Shown here: positions 1 to 7,710 of the stretch, one piece after another
Numbering within the stretch: position 1 is the stretch's first letter
Layout: every line of letters begins with the position of its first letter
Program-made: the position numbers and the translations under genes
Notes under the pieces: model-generated
Database searches by the model: none
The model's input: the letters and a program-made list of their open reading frames with translations, nothing else
Told to the model about the DNA's origin: nothing
Assembly (NCBI GenBank): GCA_021324155.1
Contig: JAJPJQ010000013.1
Coordinates: 1 to 64,000 of the forward strand
Source: Pseudomonadota bacterium
Lineage (GTDB): Bacteria > Desulfobacterota > Binatia > UBA9968
Length of the DNA stretch: 64,000 nt
Reading direction: 5' to 3'

Positions 1-1
1 C

Positions 2-226
2 TACCTCGCTGGACATCCGGATAAGTACATGTTGATCGACCTCTACGATGCGCGCACGGGAGACGCGATCGGAGAGTTCGGCTGGGGTGGGTTTAAGCTG
101 TTTAATGCAGCTCACCCCGAAAACGAAGGCGGAAACCTCACTTCCGCAGACAAGCCTCCGGCGCCCGCTGAGAAAATCCCCGTAGCGGAAGATAAGATTC
201 CCGCAGCTGAGAAGCCCTCTCGCTGA
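2..226 (+). CDS. C-terminal fragment of an unknown protein
   Basis: The reading frame is open from the window edge to the TGA at 224-226, giving the last 74 residues of a protein that begins upstream. The fragment starts with a compact stretch (YLAGHPDKYMLIDLYDARTG) and ends in a Pro/Ala/Lys-rich tail with a short repeated unit (EKIPVAEDKIPAAEKP), which looks like a flexible periplasmic or surface linker. I do not recognise the family. It is followed within 30 nt by the tRNA-Sec gene on the opposite strand and does not look like the C-terminus of SelA or SelB. Confidence 0.55.
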   Translation, partial: YLAGHPDKYMLIDLYDARTGDAIGEFGWGGFKLFNAAHPENEGGNLTSADKPPAPAEKIPVAEDKIPAAEKPSR

Positions 227-252
227 ATTTTCACGCCTCTTTAGAATTCGAT

Positions 253-347
253 TGGCGGAGAAGGGAGGGAGTCGAACCCTCCGGGCACCTTACGATACCC
301 AGACTGGTTTTGAAGACCAGCGCCACCACCGGGCAGCTTCCTTCTCC
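253..347 (-). tRNA. selC: tRNA-Sec (anticodon UCA)
   Basis: On the minus strand, 95 nt fold as a selenocysteine tRNA. The acceptor stem has 8 bp (GGAGAAGG at 340-347 with CCUUCUCC at 257-264), followed by discriminator G and an encoded CCA (253-255). The anticodon arm is CUGGU-CUUCAAA-ACCAG with anticodon UCA (plus-strand TGA at 311-313). A long variable arm follows, and the T-arm is GAGGG-UUCGACU-CCCUC. The 8-bp acceptor stem, UCA anticodon and long extra arm are the hallmarks of bacterial SelC. It shows that the organism decodes UGA as selenocysteine, which matters for the interrupted rhodanese gene at 11007-11708. Confidence 0.96.
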
Positions 348-470
348 CTGTAAATCCTGAAACCCTAACAGTTTTTCGTTACAAGAGCCAACCGTCTCGC
401 ACCGTTTTCGCCGGCTATTACTTTTTAGTGGAGCTTTCTCTAAATTTCATGTACATAGAGTTCTTACCTG

Positions 471-1448
471 ATGGGTTTTCGACGCATCTTCAAACCCTTC
501 GTACTAATCTTCCTCCTCTTTTATCCGCTTCCTGCAAGTACACACGGCGGTCTCCTGACCGATGCGAAGGAGCTACAAGCTCAAGGGCCTGCCTTTACCT
601 GGGACCACGCGCGCTCACGCAGCCTTAAAATCGTGGTCCAGCGGAAAGACGCCAACGGCCCGCCCGCTCTCATCGGCTCTGGCTTCATCATCTCACCCGA
701 CGGACTGTTCGTTACGGCATATCATGTCATGAAGTATTGCCTGGAGAATAATAGAACCCGGCGCAGCGTGTCGGCCGCTGTCGATTGCTCATTGGAACAT
801 CCGAACATCGAGTACCGCGCGCTGAACAACGGCGTCGAGTATGAGATCGAGCTTGTGGCCTATCTTACCAGCGAAGAATCGACGAAATCGGGCAAACAGA
901 GTCCTGAAGAAACAATTAAGTTGAAAGACTTCGTCATCGGACGACTCAAGGGTCCGAACGTCCGCTTCGATTATTGGAAGCTGCACGATTTCGGTCAAGA
1001 TTTCCACGATCAGGCTGCCCCGAGCGCCAGTTTAGAGCTTAAGCCTCTTATGCCGCCCAAAAAGGTTTTCATTGCCGGCTATCCCGAAGGAACGGATTTC
1101 GCGATCGCCGACGGATTTTTGAATTTAACCGAAGACCGACGCCGTGCCTACTTCGCGTGGAACCATGAAATCTATGACCCGCGGTTTCTCGCGGCCAACA
1201 ACATTCCTGCCAGCACCGTTTGGGGGATACGCGTCGAGAACCATATGAGCGGCGGCGCCGTAATCGATAAATCCGGCAGTGTTATCGGGATTGTCGTCAA
1301 TAGCGGTGGTCGCGCCGCCGGGGTCCTATCTATCGAGAATCTTCTCGGAACATTCTTTTCCCGCCTCCCCCAGCCGGGCAGCCGTCCCGCCCTGTCACTC
1401 GCCCCTGCGGGAGTTCCATTATACTTAGGCCACACGATTTCGCATTAA
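471..1448 (+). CDS. Secreted trypsin-like serine protease
   Basis: The 325-residue protein has an N-terminal signal peptide (basic MGFRRIFK, then a hydrophobic core to about residue 22). A chymotrypsin-fold protease of the Trypsin_2/S1C kind follows. The triad can be placed at His85 (VTAYHV, after the GSGFIISPDGLF strand), Asp153 (LKDFVIGRL) and Ser260 (HMSGGAVID). The usual GNSGGP is reduced to MSGG, but the Ser and following glycines remain. No PDZ domain is present, so it is not a DegP/HtrA protease of normal size. A periplasmic or secreted protease of unknown substrate is the best call. The ATG lies behind a weak ribosome site, and no close operon partner is visible. Confidence 0.75.
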   Translation: MGFRRIFKPFVLIFLLFYPLPASTHGGLLTDAKELQAQGPAFTWDHARSRSLKIVVQRKDANGPPALIGSGFIISPDGLFVTAYHVMKYCLENNRTRRSVSAAVDCSLEHPNIEYRALNNGVEYEIELVAYLTSEESTKSGKQSPEETIKLKDFVIGRLKGPNVRFDYWKLHDFGQDFHDQAAPSASLELKPLMPPKKVFIAGYPEGTDFAIADGFLNLTEDRRRAYFAWNHEIYDPRFLAANNIPASTVWGIRVENHMSGGAVIDKSGSVIGIVVNSGGRAAGVLSIENLLGTFFSRLPQPGSRPALSLAPAGVPLYLGHTISH

Positions 1449-1615
1449 TTCGTTCGTGGGTTTATTCCGCTCAAGTATCTTCCTAAATTGACAAAGAACC
1501 GGCCCGCCCGCACGCTTTAATTGCGTGGCGGTGTTCTCGCCTCCGTTGGCGCAAAAAATCTTTGACGGAAAGTGCGAGCAGGCGCATCGAGACTCCCTGA
1601 AAGGAGGGACGCAGT

Positions 1616-2452
1616 ATGTGCTATTCTAATCGGCTCTCATCGGCATTGGTGCTGATGGGAGCGCTCGTGATAGGGGCCGCGCCCGTTTGGGCACAGACCG
1701 GTTCAGGCTCGACCAGCGGCTCGGCCACCGGTCAAGGCTCCAGCAGCGGCGCGACCGGCCAGAGCAGCGGAAGCAAGGGAGGTTACGGGCAGAGCGGTAC
1801 AAGCACCGATCAAGGTATGACGCAAGGCTCTCAAGGGACAGAGGGGAGCCGAAGCGGCCAGACGGGGAGCAAATCGAGCGGCTCCGGCATGTCGTCTTCG
1901 TCCAGTACGTCCGGCATGAGCTCGGATACCTCGTCGACCGGCATGTCGTCATCGCGTGCGACTGGTGCGGCGGCGGGCAGCGAGGATGTGAAGAAAGTGC
2001 AGCAGGCTTTGAAGGATCAGGGACAAGACCCCGGGCCGATTGACGGCATCATGGGCCCGAAAACGAAGCAGGCGTTGCAAGCGTTCCAGCAGCAGCAGGG
2101 ACTCAGCGCGTCCGGCACGCTCGATAATCAAACCAAAGAGAAGCTCGGCGTAAGCGGCAGCGGCTCCTCCTCCGGTAAAAGCCCTTCATCGAAAAGCTCC
2201 TCATCGAAGAGCAATGGATCGTCGGATTCGAGCAGCCTCGGCAGCTCCGGATCGGGCTCGACCGGCTCCAGCTCCGGCCTAGGCTCCTCCGGATCGAGTT
2301 CTTCCGGCAGTTCATCGGGTATGAGCGGTTCTTCAAGCGGCTCATCGAGTTCCGGCATGGGTTCATCGGGTAGCTCCTCCGGCGCTTCGGGACGAAGCTC
2401 TAAGAGCGGCGGCGGGTCTTCGTCAAGCGGATCGAGCAGCGGCAATCAGTAA
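1616..2452 (+). CDS. Ser/Gly-rich secreted protein with peptidoglycan-binding domain
   Basis: The 278-residue protein has a signal peptide (residues 1-26, ending VWAQ) and a Ser/Gly/Thr/Gln low-complexity segment to about residue 118. A single PG_binding_1 domain lies at about 121-178, with the typical VKKVQQALKDQG, GPIDGIMGPKTKQALQAFQ and GTLDNQTKEKLG motifs. The final hundred residues are almost entirely Ser and Gly. The PGB domain should tether it to the cell wall, and the tails are probably disordered. A strong ribosome site (AAAGGAGGG) precedes the ATG and a rho-independent terminator follows. No catalytic domain is present. Proteins of this form occur in many proteobacteria without a defined function. 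Confidence 0.8.
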   Translation: MCYSNRLSSALVLMGALVIGAAPVWAQTGSGSTSGSATGQGSSSGATGQSSGSKGGYGQSGTSTDQGMTQGSQGTEGSRSGQTGSKSSGSGMSSSSSTSGMSSDTSSTGMSSSRATGAAAGSEDVKKVQQALKDQGQDPGPIDGIMGPKTKQALQAFQQQQGLSASGTLDNQTKEKLGVSGSGSSSGKSPSSKSSSSKSNGSSDSSSLGSSGSGSTGSSSGLGSSGSSSSGSSSGMSGSSSGSSSSGMGSSGSSSGASGRSSKSGGGSSSSGSSSGNQ

Positions 2453-2477
2453 GCAGCAAACAATCCGCGCAAAAAAA

Positions 2478-2512
2478 CGGGCGAGAGGCCGATGGCTCTC
2501 GCCCGTTTTTTT
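2478..2512. terminator. Bidirectional rho-independent terminator
   Basis: A 10-bp perfect stem (ACGGGCGAGA at 2478-2487 with TCTCGCCCGT at 2497-2506) is followed by seven T on the plus strand and preceded by seven A, so it can terminate both the gene ending at 2452 and the convergent gene ending at 2549. Confidence 0.9.
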
Positions 2513-2548
2513 GTCCCGCCGGACTAACCGGCTGGAGCATCTCGGACG

Positions 2549-3325
2549 CTAACGTTTTGCCTGGGTCTTATCCTGGTTGCGTTTCAAAGCCTCGTCGGTT
2601 TCTTTTGCCCGCCACATGTTCGTGCCGACGTCGACCTTGTTGGCGCGGTGGCTGTTTTTCTCGAAATCGATGGCGATCTCATAACTGCGATCGCCTTTGA
2701 CGATCTCGTATTCCGTGTACTCCGGCTTGTCCGAGTTAACCGAGGTAATCTGATAGCCCAGTTTATGCAGCTCGCGGCGGTAGAAAGGTTTCTCCTCACC
2801 GATCTTCAACGAGCGCACCAACTCCTCTTTGCCTGCTTCCCAGCTACTTTTGTGATCGCGATCGCTGAAACGAGAGTTTCGCGCGTGAAAAAGACCCTGG
2901 TCGGTCTTTTCGCGGTCGGCCAGCTTGTGGCCCTGCAAAACTCGATTGGTGGTGTCCGCCTTGTAGAGATTCGCCGTCACGTCGACTTTGCTTGCGCGAT
3001 GGCTTGCCTTGTCGATGTCGAGCTGGATTTCGTAGGTCTGATCGCCTTTGACGACCTCGTATTCGAGATAATCAGGCTTATCATAGTTGACGGAAGTAAC
3101 TTGGTAGCCTAGTTTTTCGAGTTCACGTCGATAAAAACCCTTTTCTTCGCCAATCTTCAACTCGCGTGTGAGTTCCTCTTTACCACGTTCCCAATTTCCT
3201 TTATGCGCGCGCTCGCTATAACGAGCGTTGCCGGAAGAATCCCTTCCGAGTAGGTCGGCGGCAGTAGCCTGACCGATCCAGCCCAAACCAACCGTCAACC
3301 CAATCGCCACCACGATCTTACACAT
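2549..3325 (-). CDS. Secreted protein with two tandem ~90-residue repeats
   Basis: The 258-residue protein has a signal peptide (about residues 1-22, ending QATAA) followed by two copies of one domain, at about residues 35-125 and 151-241. Both copies share the order W-x-x-G-K-E-E-L, LKIGEEK-x-FYRRELxKLGYQ, TSVNxDKPxYxEYExVKGD, YEI and SHRAxKVDV. The gene thus arose by internal duplication and the copies remain about 60-70% alike by eye. The charged Tyr/Glu-rich units suggest a soluble periplasmic fold, perhaps related to PepSY-like domains, but I cannot assign a function. A strong GGAGG site precedes the ATG. It converges on the shared terminator at 2478-2512. Confidence 0.7.
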   Translation of the reverse strand: MCKIVVAIGLTVGLGWIGQATAADLLGRDSSGNARYSERAHKGNWERGKEELTRELKIGEEKGFYRRELEKLGYQVTSVNYDKPDYLEYEVVKGDQTYEIQLDIDKASHRASKVDVTANLYKADTTNRVLQGHKLADREKTDQGLFHARNSRFSDRDHKSSWEAGKEELVRSLKIGEEKPFYRRELHKLGYQITSVNSDKPEYTEYEIVKGDRSYEIAIDFEKNSHRANKVDVGTNMWRAKETDEALKRNQDKTQAKR

Positions 3326-3380
3326 AGACCTCCCCCTCCTCGTTGGTCCACAACCCTAAAATCGACGCACCCCGAGCTAT

Positions 3381-3551
3381 TTAAGCAACCGGTGGCGTCC
3401 GCCGTCCCATGATGAGGCTGACCAAAAACAGCACCATGAAGACAACGAATAAAATCCAAGCGATCTCCGTGGCGGCGCCGGCAACGCCCGATAGTCCCAG
3501 CACGCCGGCAATCAGCCCGATAATCAAAAAGGTTATCGCCCAGTTCAGCAT
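3381..3551 (-). CDS. DUF1328 (UPF0391) small membrane protein
   Basis: This 56-residue reading frame encodes two hydrophobic helices: residues 3-20 ([17 protein letters not shown]) and 30-48 ([18 protein letters not shown]), joined by SGVAGAATE. The pattern matches the DUF1328/YtjA family of tiny inner-membrane proteins, which are often stress-associated in proteobacteria. GGAGG lies at the expected distance before the ATG. It is transcribed divergently from the gene at 3734. The function of the family is unknown. Confidence 0.85.
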   Translation of the reverse strand: MLNWAITFLIIGLIAGVLGLSGVAGAATEIAWILFVVFMVLFLVSLIMGRRTPPVA

Positions 3552-3628
3552 GGCTTATCCTCCTTTCCGGGGTGATTTTGCGCCTGCACCTTGCTTAACA
3601 AGATAAGTCACCTCCGGGCGGCTTCAAT

Positions 3629-3644
3629 TGAGGTATTTGCCTCA
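3629..3644. promoter_or_regulatory. Short inverted repeat in divergent intergenic region
   Basis: TGAGG-TATTTG-CCTCA, with two perfect 5-bp arms and a 6-nt spacer, lies between the divergent DUF1328 gene and the gene at 3734. It could be an operator half-site pair, but arms this short also arise by chance. Confidence 0.2.
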
Positions 3645-3733
3645 TATAGGTAAACAATAGCGGTCCGACTATATTTCACTGCGGCGGATGCTATCTTCAC
3701 AAATAGGATTTAAAAAGTCATCGAGGTGTTAAG

Positions 3734-4000
3734 ATGATCGATTTCGAGAAGGCGTTGCTCGATCCGGCGCTGGTCTTTAAGAATCCCGCCGACGTGTTGC
3801 ACAGTACAGAATTGTCGCGCAGCCAAAAGATTCAAATCCTGCAAAGATGGGAATATGATGTTCGCGAGCTTCAGGTCGCGGAAGAAGAAAGCATGCGCGG
3901 GCCGCAGACGATTACGCTCGACGTCGTGCTGAACGCGCTGCGAGCGCTAGGCGCAGAGCCGAAGGATCGCTCGGCGCCGACCAAGCACGGAGGCAGGTAA
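3734..4000 (+). CDS. Small conserved hypothetical protein
   Basis: This 88-residue soluble protein begins MIDFEKALLDPALVFKNPAD and contains a helical core, LSRSQKIQILQRWEYDVREL followed by VAEEESM. It ends with a short helix (LDVVLNALRALGAEP) and a basic tail. Proteins of this pattern recur in proteobacteria as uncharacterised genes. GAGGTGTTAAG precedes the ATG. It lies 66 nt before ligD, so it could be cotranscribed with the repair ligase. No catalytic motif is visible. Confidence 0.65.
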   Translation: MIDFEKALLDPALVFKNPADVLHSTELSRSQKIQILQRWEYDVRELQVAEEESMRGPQTITLDVVLNALRALGAEPKDRSAPTKHGGR

Positions 4001-4066
4001 GCGCCGGACCGACTTGCCGAGCGTTTAAAATCTGTATCCCTCGATGGACGAGCGGCGATTGGCGGG

Positions 4067-6049
4067 ATGATGGGTGGAAGCATAGCGCGAAATGTCCGCA
4101 AACCAGGCCTGCGAAAACCACAGCGTAAAGCTGCAAGCTCAGGAACCGAGCCTCGCCCGACTGTGGCCTCCGCGAAGCTGCCCGCCTTTGTCGAGCCCGA
4201 GCTTACGACGCTGATCGATGCCGTTCCCGAGGGAGAGGAATGGCTCTATGAAATCAAATTCGACGGTTATCGCGCACTATGCAGGATCGAAGGCGGCCGT
4301 TCACGGTTCTTTACGCGCGAGGGGAACGACTGGACCGAGCGGTTCGGCGACTTGGCGCCGGCCGCGGCGCATCTTCCTGTAACGGAAGCATTCCTCGATG
4401 GCGAGATCGTCGTTATTGACTCGGACGGCTCGAGCAATTTTCAGTCTTTGCAGGAAGCACTTGGCCGAAACGACACCGGTCGGCTCGTCTATTACGCCTT
4501 CGATCTTCTTTTTCACAACGGCTATGACTTGAGAGTGTTGCCGCTGCTCGAGCGTAAAACGCTTCTGTCCCGGTTGCTCACTGATCGCCGCCACAAGACA
4601 CCTGCGATTCGCTTCAGCGACCACGTGACCGACAAAGGGAAGGAGTTTTATCAGCGTGCTTGTCAAAGCGGTCTCGAAGGCATCATTGCCAAGCGCAAGG
4701 ACTCGGCATATCGCGCCGGCCGCGCGCGCGATTGGTTCAAGATCAAATGCCATGCGAGTCAGGAGTTTGTCATCGGCGGGTTTACCGAGCCTTCCGGCTC
4801 ACGCACGGGCTTGGGCGCGCTGCTTCTAGGCGTGAATAATGAGCGAAGCGAATTAGTCTATGCCGGGAAGGTTGGTACGGGGTTCAGCCACCGCTCACTG
4901 CAGGATCTTCGCGCACGATTGGGGAAAATTGAAATGTCTAATCCGCCGTTTGCCAATCCGCCTCGGCTTCCGCGGCGCGAAGGAGTTCATTGGGTGCGTC
5001 CCCGCCATGCCGCGGAAATTGAATTCACCGGCTGGACGCGCGACGGTATGCTGCGTCATCCTTCTTTCAAGGGCCTCCGCGAAGACAAGTCGCCGCGGGT
5101 GATTGCTCGCGAGCTGCCGGAGCCGGCTCCGGCGAACGTCGCGCAAAACTCGCATAACGTCGCAATTGCCGGTGTTGTCCTGAGCAATCCCGAGCGCGTT
5201 CTTTATCCGGAATTAGGTATCACGAAACTGGACGTCGCTCGTTATTACGAAGAGATCGCCGAATGGATTTTACCGTACATTACGCGGCGGCCGCTGACGA
5301 TGGTGCGCTGTCCGGAAGGCTACCGAAAATGCTTTTATCAAAAGCATATCGAGGACAACCTTCCGGAATCGTTCAAGCGCGTCAATGTAAAAGAGCGCAG
5401 GGGCTCCGGCCGCTACGTCATGATCGATTCGACTTCGGGTCTGATCTCTCTGGTACAAATGGGCGTGCTCGAAATGCACACGTGGGGCTCTCGTGCCGAG
5501 CACGTGGAGATGCCGGACCAACTGGTTTTTGACTTGGACCCGGATACCGGCTTGCCTTGGAAACAGATAGTCGAAGCGGCACGGCTGTTGCGGCGCCGGC
5601 TCGCGGAGTTGGAACTCGAGGCGTTCGTCAAAACTACAGGCGGCAAAGGATTGCATGTCGTTGTTCCAATTGTCCCGCAGGTTGAATGGGGCGACGCGAA
5701 ACAATTTACCAAGCGGATAGCGGAGAGCGTCGCGCGCGAGGTCCCTAACAAGTACCTAACGAACATGTCGAAGGCGAAGCGCGCGGGGAAAATTTTTATC
5801 GATTACCTGCGAAACGGTCGCAGCGCGACAGCTATCGCGGCGTATTCGACCCGCGCGCGCAGCGGCGCGCCGGTGTCGGCGCCGCTCCGCTGGGAAGAGC
5901 TCGACGATCTGGATGGTGCCGATCATTTCACCCTCCTCAATATACGTAAGCGCCTCGCCCGTTTGCGCAAGGATCCCTGGGCGAACTTCTTCACTTCACG
6001 CCGCTCAATTGTGAGAGCCATCCGTCAGGGCGGCGCCCGCCGCCCATGA
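4067..6049 (+). CDS. ligD: ATP-dependent DNA ligase LigD (ligase + polymerase domains)
   Basis: The 660-residue protein seals and processes double-strand breaks in bacterial non-homologous end joining with Ku (7711-8589). The ligase domain occupies about residues 40-350: nucleotidyl-Lys64 in motif I (EIKFDGYR), GEIVV (III), EGIIAKRKDS (IV) and WFKIKC (V), then an OB-fold. The primase/polymerase domain (about 370-650) has its metal site at DLDPD (about residue 489), followed by TTGGKGLHVVVP and FIDYLRN. The N-terminal 3'-phosphoesterase domain found in many LigD proteins is absent, and I see no separate one nearby. A second ATG follows immediately (4070), so the exact start is uncertain by one codon. 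Confidence 0.93.
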   Translation: MMGGSIARNVRKPGLRKPQRKAASSGTEPRPTVASAKLPAFVEPELTTLIDAVPEGEEWLYEIKFDGYRALCRIEGGRSRFFTREGNDWTERFGDLAPAAAHLPVTEAFLDGEIVVIDSDGSSNFQSLQEALGRNDTGRLVYYAFDLLFHNGYDLRVLPLLERKTLLSRLLTDRRHKTPAIRFSDHVTDKGKEFYQRACQSGLEGIIAKRKDSAYRAGRARDWFKIKCHASQEFVIGGFTEPSGSRTGLGALLLGVNNERSELVYAGKVGTGFSHRSLQDLRARLGKIEMSNPPFANPPRLPRREGVHWVRPRHAAEIEFTGWTRDGMLRHPSFKGLREDKSPRVIARELPEPAPANVAQNSHNVAIAGVVLSNPERVLYPELGITKLDVARYYEEIAEWILPYITRRPLTMVRCPEGYRKCFYQKHIEDNLPESFKRVNVKERRGSGRYVMIDSTSGLISLVQMGVLEMHTWGSRAEHVEMPDQLVFDLDPDTGLPWKQIVEAARLLRRRLAELELEAFVKTTGGKGLHVVVPIVPQVEWGDAKQFTKRIAESVAREVPNKYLTNMSKAKRAGKIFIDYLRNGRSATAIAAYSTRARSGAPVSAPLRWEELDDLDGADHFTLLNIRKRLARLRKDPWANFFTSRRSIVRAIRQGGARRP

Positions 6050-6230
6050 TGGCATATCCCTTGCTCCTCTTTATTCACTGATAAAAGGCCGCGAGTTTTC
6101 CAATGAAACACGCGGCAGTCGGCCGCAAAGCCGGATCGAAGGAGGTGACGCAGATAGTAAAATTTACTTTCCGCCGGGAAATACTTCCCTAGGGTGAACC
6201 GGCGGATTGGGTAACGTTTAGGTGGGATAC

Positions 6231-6249
6231 AACGCGTTAGCATCGCGTT
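6231..6249. promoter_or_regulatory. Inverted repeat upstream of DUF3309 gene
   Basis: AACGCG-TTAGCAT-CGCGTT has perfect 6-bp arms and lies 20 nt upstream of the small gene at 6270. This is a plausible operator or mRNA hairpin in a 220-nt intergenic region that otherwise shows nothing I can name. Confidence 0.25.
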
Positions 6250-6269
6250 AGGAATAAAGGAGGTGGACC

Positions 6270-6422
6270 ATGGGAACGATCTTGGTAGTTATCCTTATCC
6301 TCTTGCTACTCGGCGCCTTACCTACGTGGCCGTATAGCGCCGGCTGGGGCTATTTCCCGAGTGGCGGTCTCGGTTTAATTTTACTGATCGTCATCATTTT
6401 AGCCCTGGCCGGACGCATCTAA
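6270..6422 (+). CDS. DUF3309 small membrane protein
   Basis: This 50-residue gene starts behind a near-perfect AAAGGAGG site. The protein is MGTILVVILILLLLGALPTW, then PYSAGWGYFPSGG and a second helix GLILLIVIILALAGRI. The central GWGY-P-SGG turn between two hydrophobic helices is the signature of the DUF3309 family. It is expected in the inner membrane. The family has no defined role but often sits among stress-response genes, as here beside DUF1328, DUF2231, Ku and LigD. Confidence 0.88.
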   Translation: MGTILVVILILLLLGALPTWPYSAGWGYFPSGGLGLILLIVIILALAGRI

Positions 6423-6470
6423 TGTAAATCTGCAATTAGACGCCGCCGCCTCAATTGAGAGGAGCATCAT

Positions 6471-6965
6471 ATGACCACTTCAGCCAGTATTGGCAAACAT
6501 CCCGTTCACCCCATGCTCGTCGTCATGCCGGTGGGGTTGTGGATCTTCTCTTTGGTGGCCGATCTTTTCTCGACGACAGGCGGCGGCGGTGTCTGGAAGG
6601 CTATCGCCCTGTATACAATAGGCGGCGGAATCGCGAGTGCGATAATCGCGGCGATTCCCGGCCTGATCAACTTTTTTTCCCTCGAAGAAAGCCGTAGTCG
6701 ACAGTTTGCGCGCTACCACCTGTTCGTCAACCTCACGGGGACGGGTATTTTCGCAGCCGATTTTTATCTGCGAGTTTCCAACTCGCAACAGGCATTCTTT
6801 CCGTTTGCCTTGTCGATCTTTGCGCTTGCGGTGATCGGTGTAGGCGGCTGGATCGGCGGGGAGTTGGCGTATGTGCAGGGCGTCCGCGCAGTGCCGCCGG
6901 CGGCCCGGCGAAATGCTCCCGAACTGCGCGCCATTCCAGGCGGGAGAGCGCGGCAGGTCATGTAA
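6471..6965 (+). CDS. DUF2231 family membrane protein
   Basis: The 164-residue integral membrane protein has four hydrophobic helices (about residues 15-35, 42-66, 80-100 and 108-132). It carries the family's early HPVHPMLVVMPVGLW motif and an EESRSRQFARYHLFVN loop. DUF2231 proteins are predicted inner-membrane proteins, and some resemble haem- or cytochrome-related membrane domains. The function is unknown. The C-terminal 30 residues are polar. GAGAGGAG precedes the ATG. Confidence 0.8.
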   Translation: MTTSASIGKHPVHPMLVVMPVGLWIFSLVADLFSTTGGGGVWKAIALYTIGGGIASAIIAAIPGLINFFSLEESRSRQFARYHLFVNLTGTGIFAADFYLRVSNSQQAFFPFALSIFALAVIGVGGWIGGELAYVQGVRAVPPAARRNAPELRAIPGGRARQVM

Positions 6966-7098
6966 TGCGATCCAGGGTAAAATCGCTGCTGCCGCTCTGC
7001 CGCCGATATCTACAATACTTAGCTGGAAGTGCTAGTTAAAAATTAGAGGTAGAATGTGACGCCAAGCGCGTTGGCGAAAATAGCCGCAAGGATGGAAC

Positions 7099-7707
7099 AT
7101 GAATGATCATGAGGCGACGCATATGTCGATTCGCATAGCGCTGCCGCGTCACCGCTGCAGCGAGGTACGCGACGTTATCGGAGTGCTTTCCGCGCTGGAG
7201 GATGTTTACGACCATGTTTATGCATGGCACGAAATCGCTTGCGCCACCGGTGCCGCCGGACACGCGGCGCGCGAAGCGCTGAGTCGTGGGTCGCTGCCCG
7301 ACCTCGCCGAGGTGCATGACATAGTTCCCATCGATCGCCGTCTTTGTCTCGCTCGTATCGAAGTGGAGGACCCGGCGTTCGTCGAGGTTGTCGGCGCACG
7401 CTATCCTCTCGAAGTCATTTACTGCTACCTGCGCGAGCGCGGCAACGGCAATGGCCACAACAAAGCTCGCGCCGTCGAACGAATCGAGGCGGTCCGTAGC
7501 GAGATCGACCATCTCTGCGAATCGAGCCTGCCGGAAGGAGATATTCAGGAGGCGGTGTCGCGGCATTTGATCGCACCATTGAAGCGCCTCGAGCGGCTCG
7601 TCGGAATCCACATTTACGATAATGACGAGCCGGGTAAGCCGCCGTCGGCTCGTCGCCATTCGGAACGACCGCCGATCGACATTTCGCCTTTGGCGCGCGG
7701 GCACTAA
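7099..7707 (+). CDS. Hypothetical protein directly upstream of Ku
   Basis: The 202-residue soluble protein shows no signal peptide or membrane segment. It has an N-terminal SIRIALPRHRCSEVRD region, a central RYPLEVIYCYLRERGNGNG and helical, Glu-rich stretches. I do not recognise it. AGGATGGA precedes the ATG at 7099, and a second ATG lies at 7123 just before SIRIAL. Its stop lies 3 nt before the Ku start, and Ku has no clear ribosome site of its own, so the two are probably translationally coupled. A role in end joining or DNA-damage survival is only inference from that position. Confidence 0.6.
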   Translation: MNDHEATHMSIRIALPRHRCSEVRDVIGVLSALEDVYDHVYAWHEIACATGAAGHAAREALSRGSLPDLAEVHDIVPIDRRLCLARIEVEDPAFVEVVGARYPLEVIYCYLRERGNGNGHNKARAVERIEAVRSEIDHLCESSLPEGDIQEAVSRHLIAPLKRLERLVGIHIYDNDEPGKPPSARRHSERPPIDISPLARGH

Positions 7708-7710
7708 TTT

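Noticed and set aside
1616-2452. Ser/Gly-rich protein as a PEP-CTERM or LPXTG surface substrate
   Set aside because: The C-terminus is Ser/Gly-rich to the end, with no PEP motif, hydrophobic helix or basic tail.
7036-7704. 222-codon minus-strand frame antisense to the gene before Ku
   Set aside because: The plus-strand frame has a ribosome site, fits the operon and ends 3 nt before Ku. The minus frame has no operon partner or recognisable motif.
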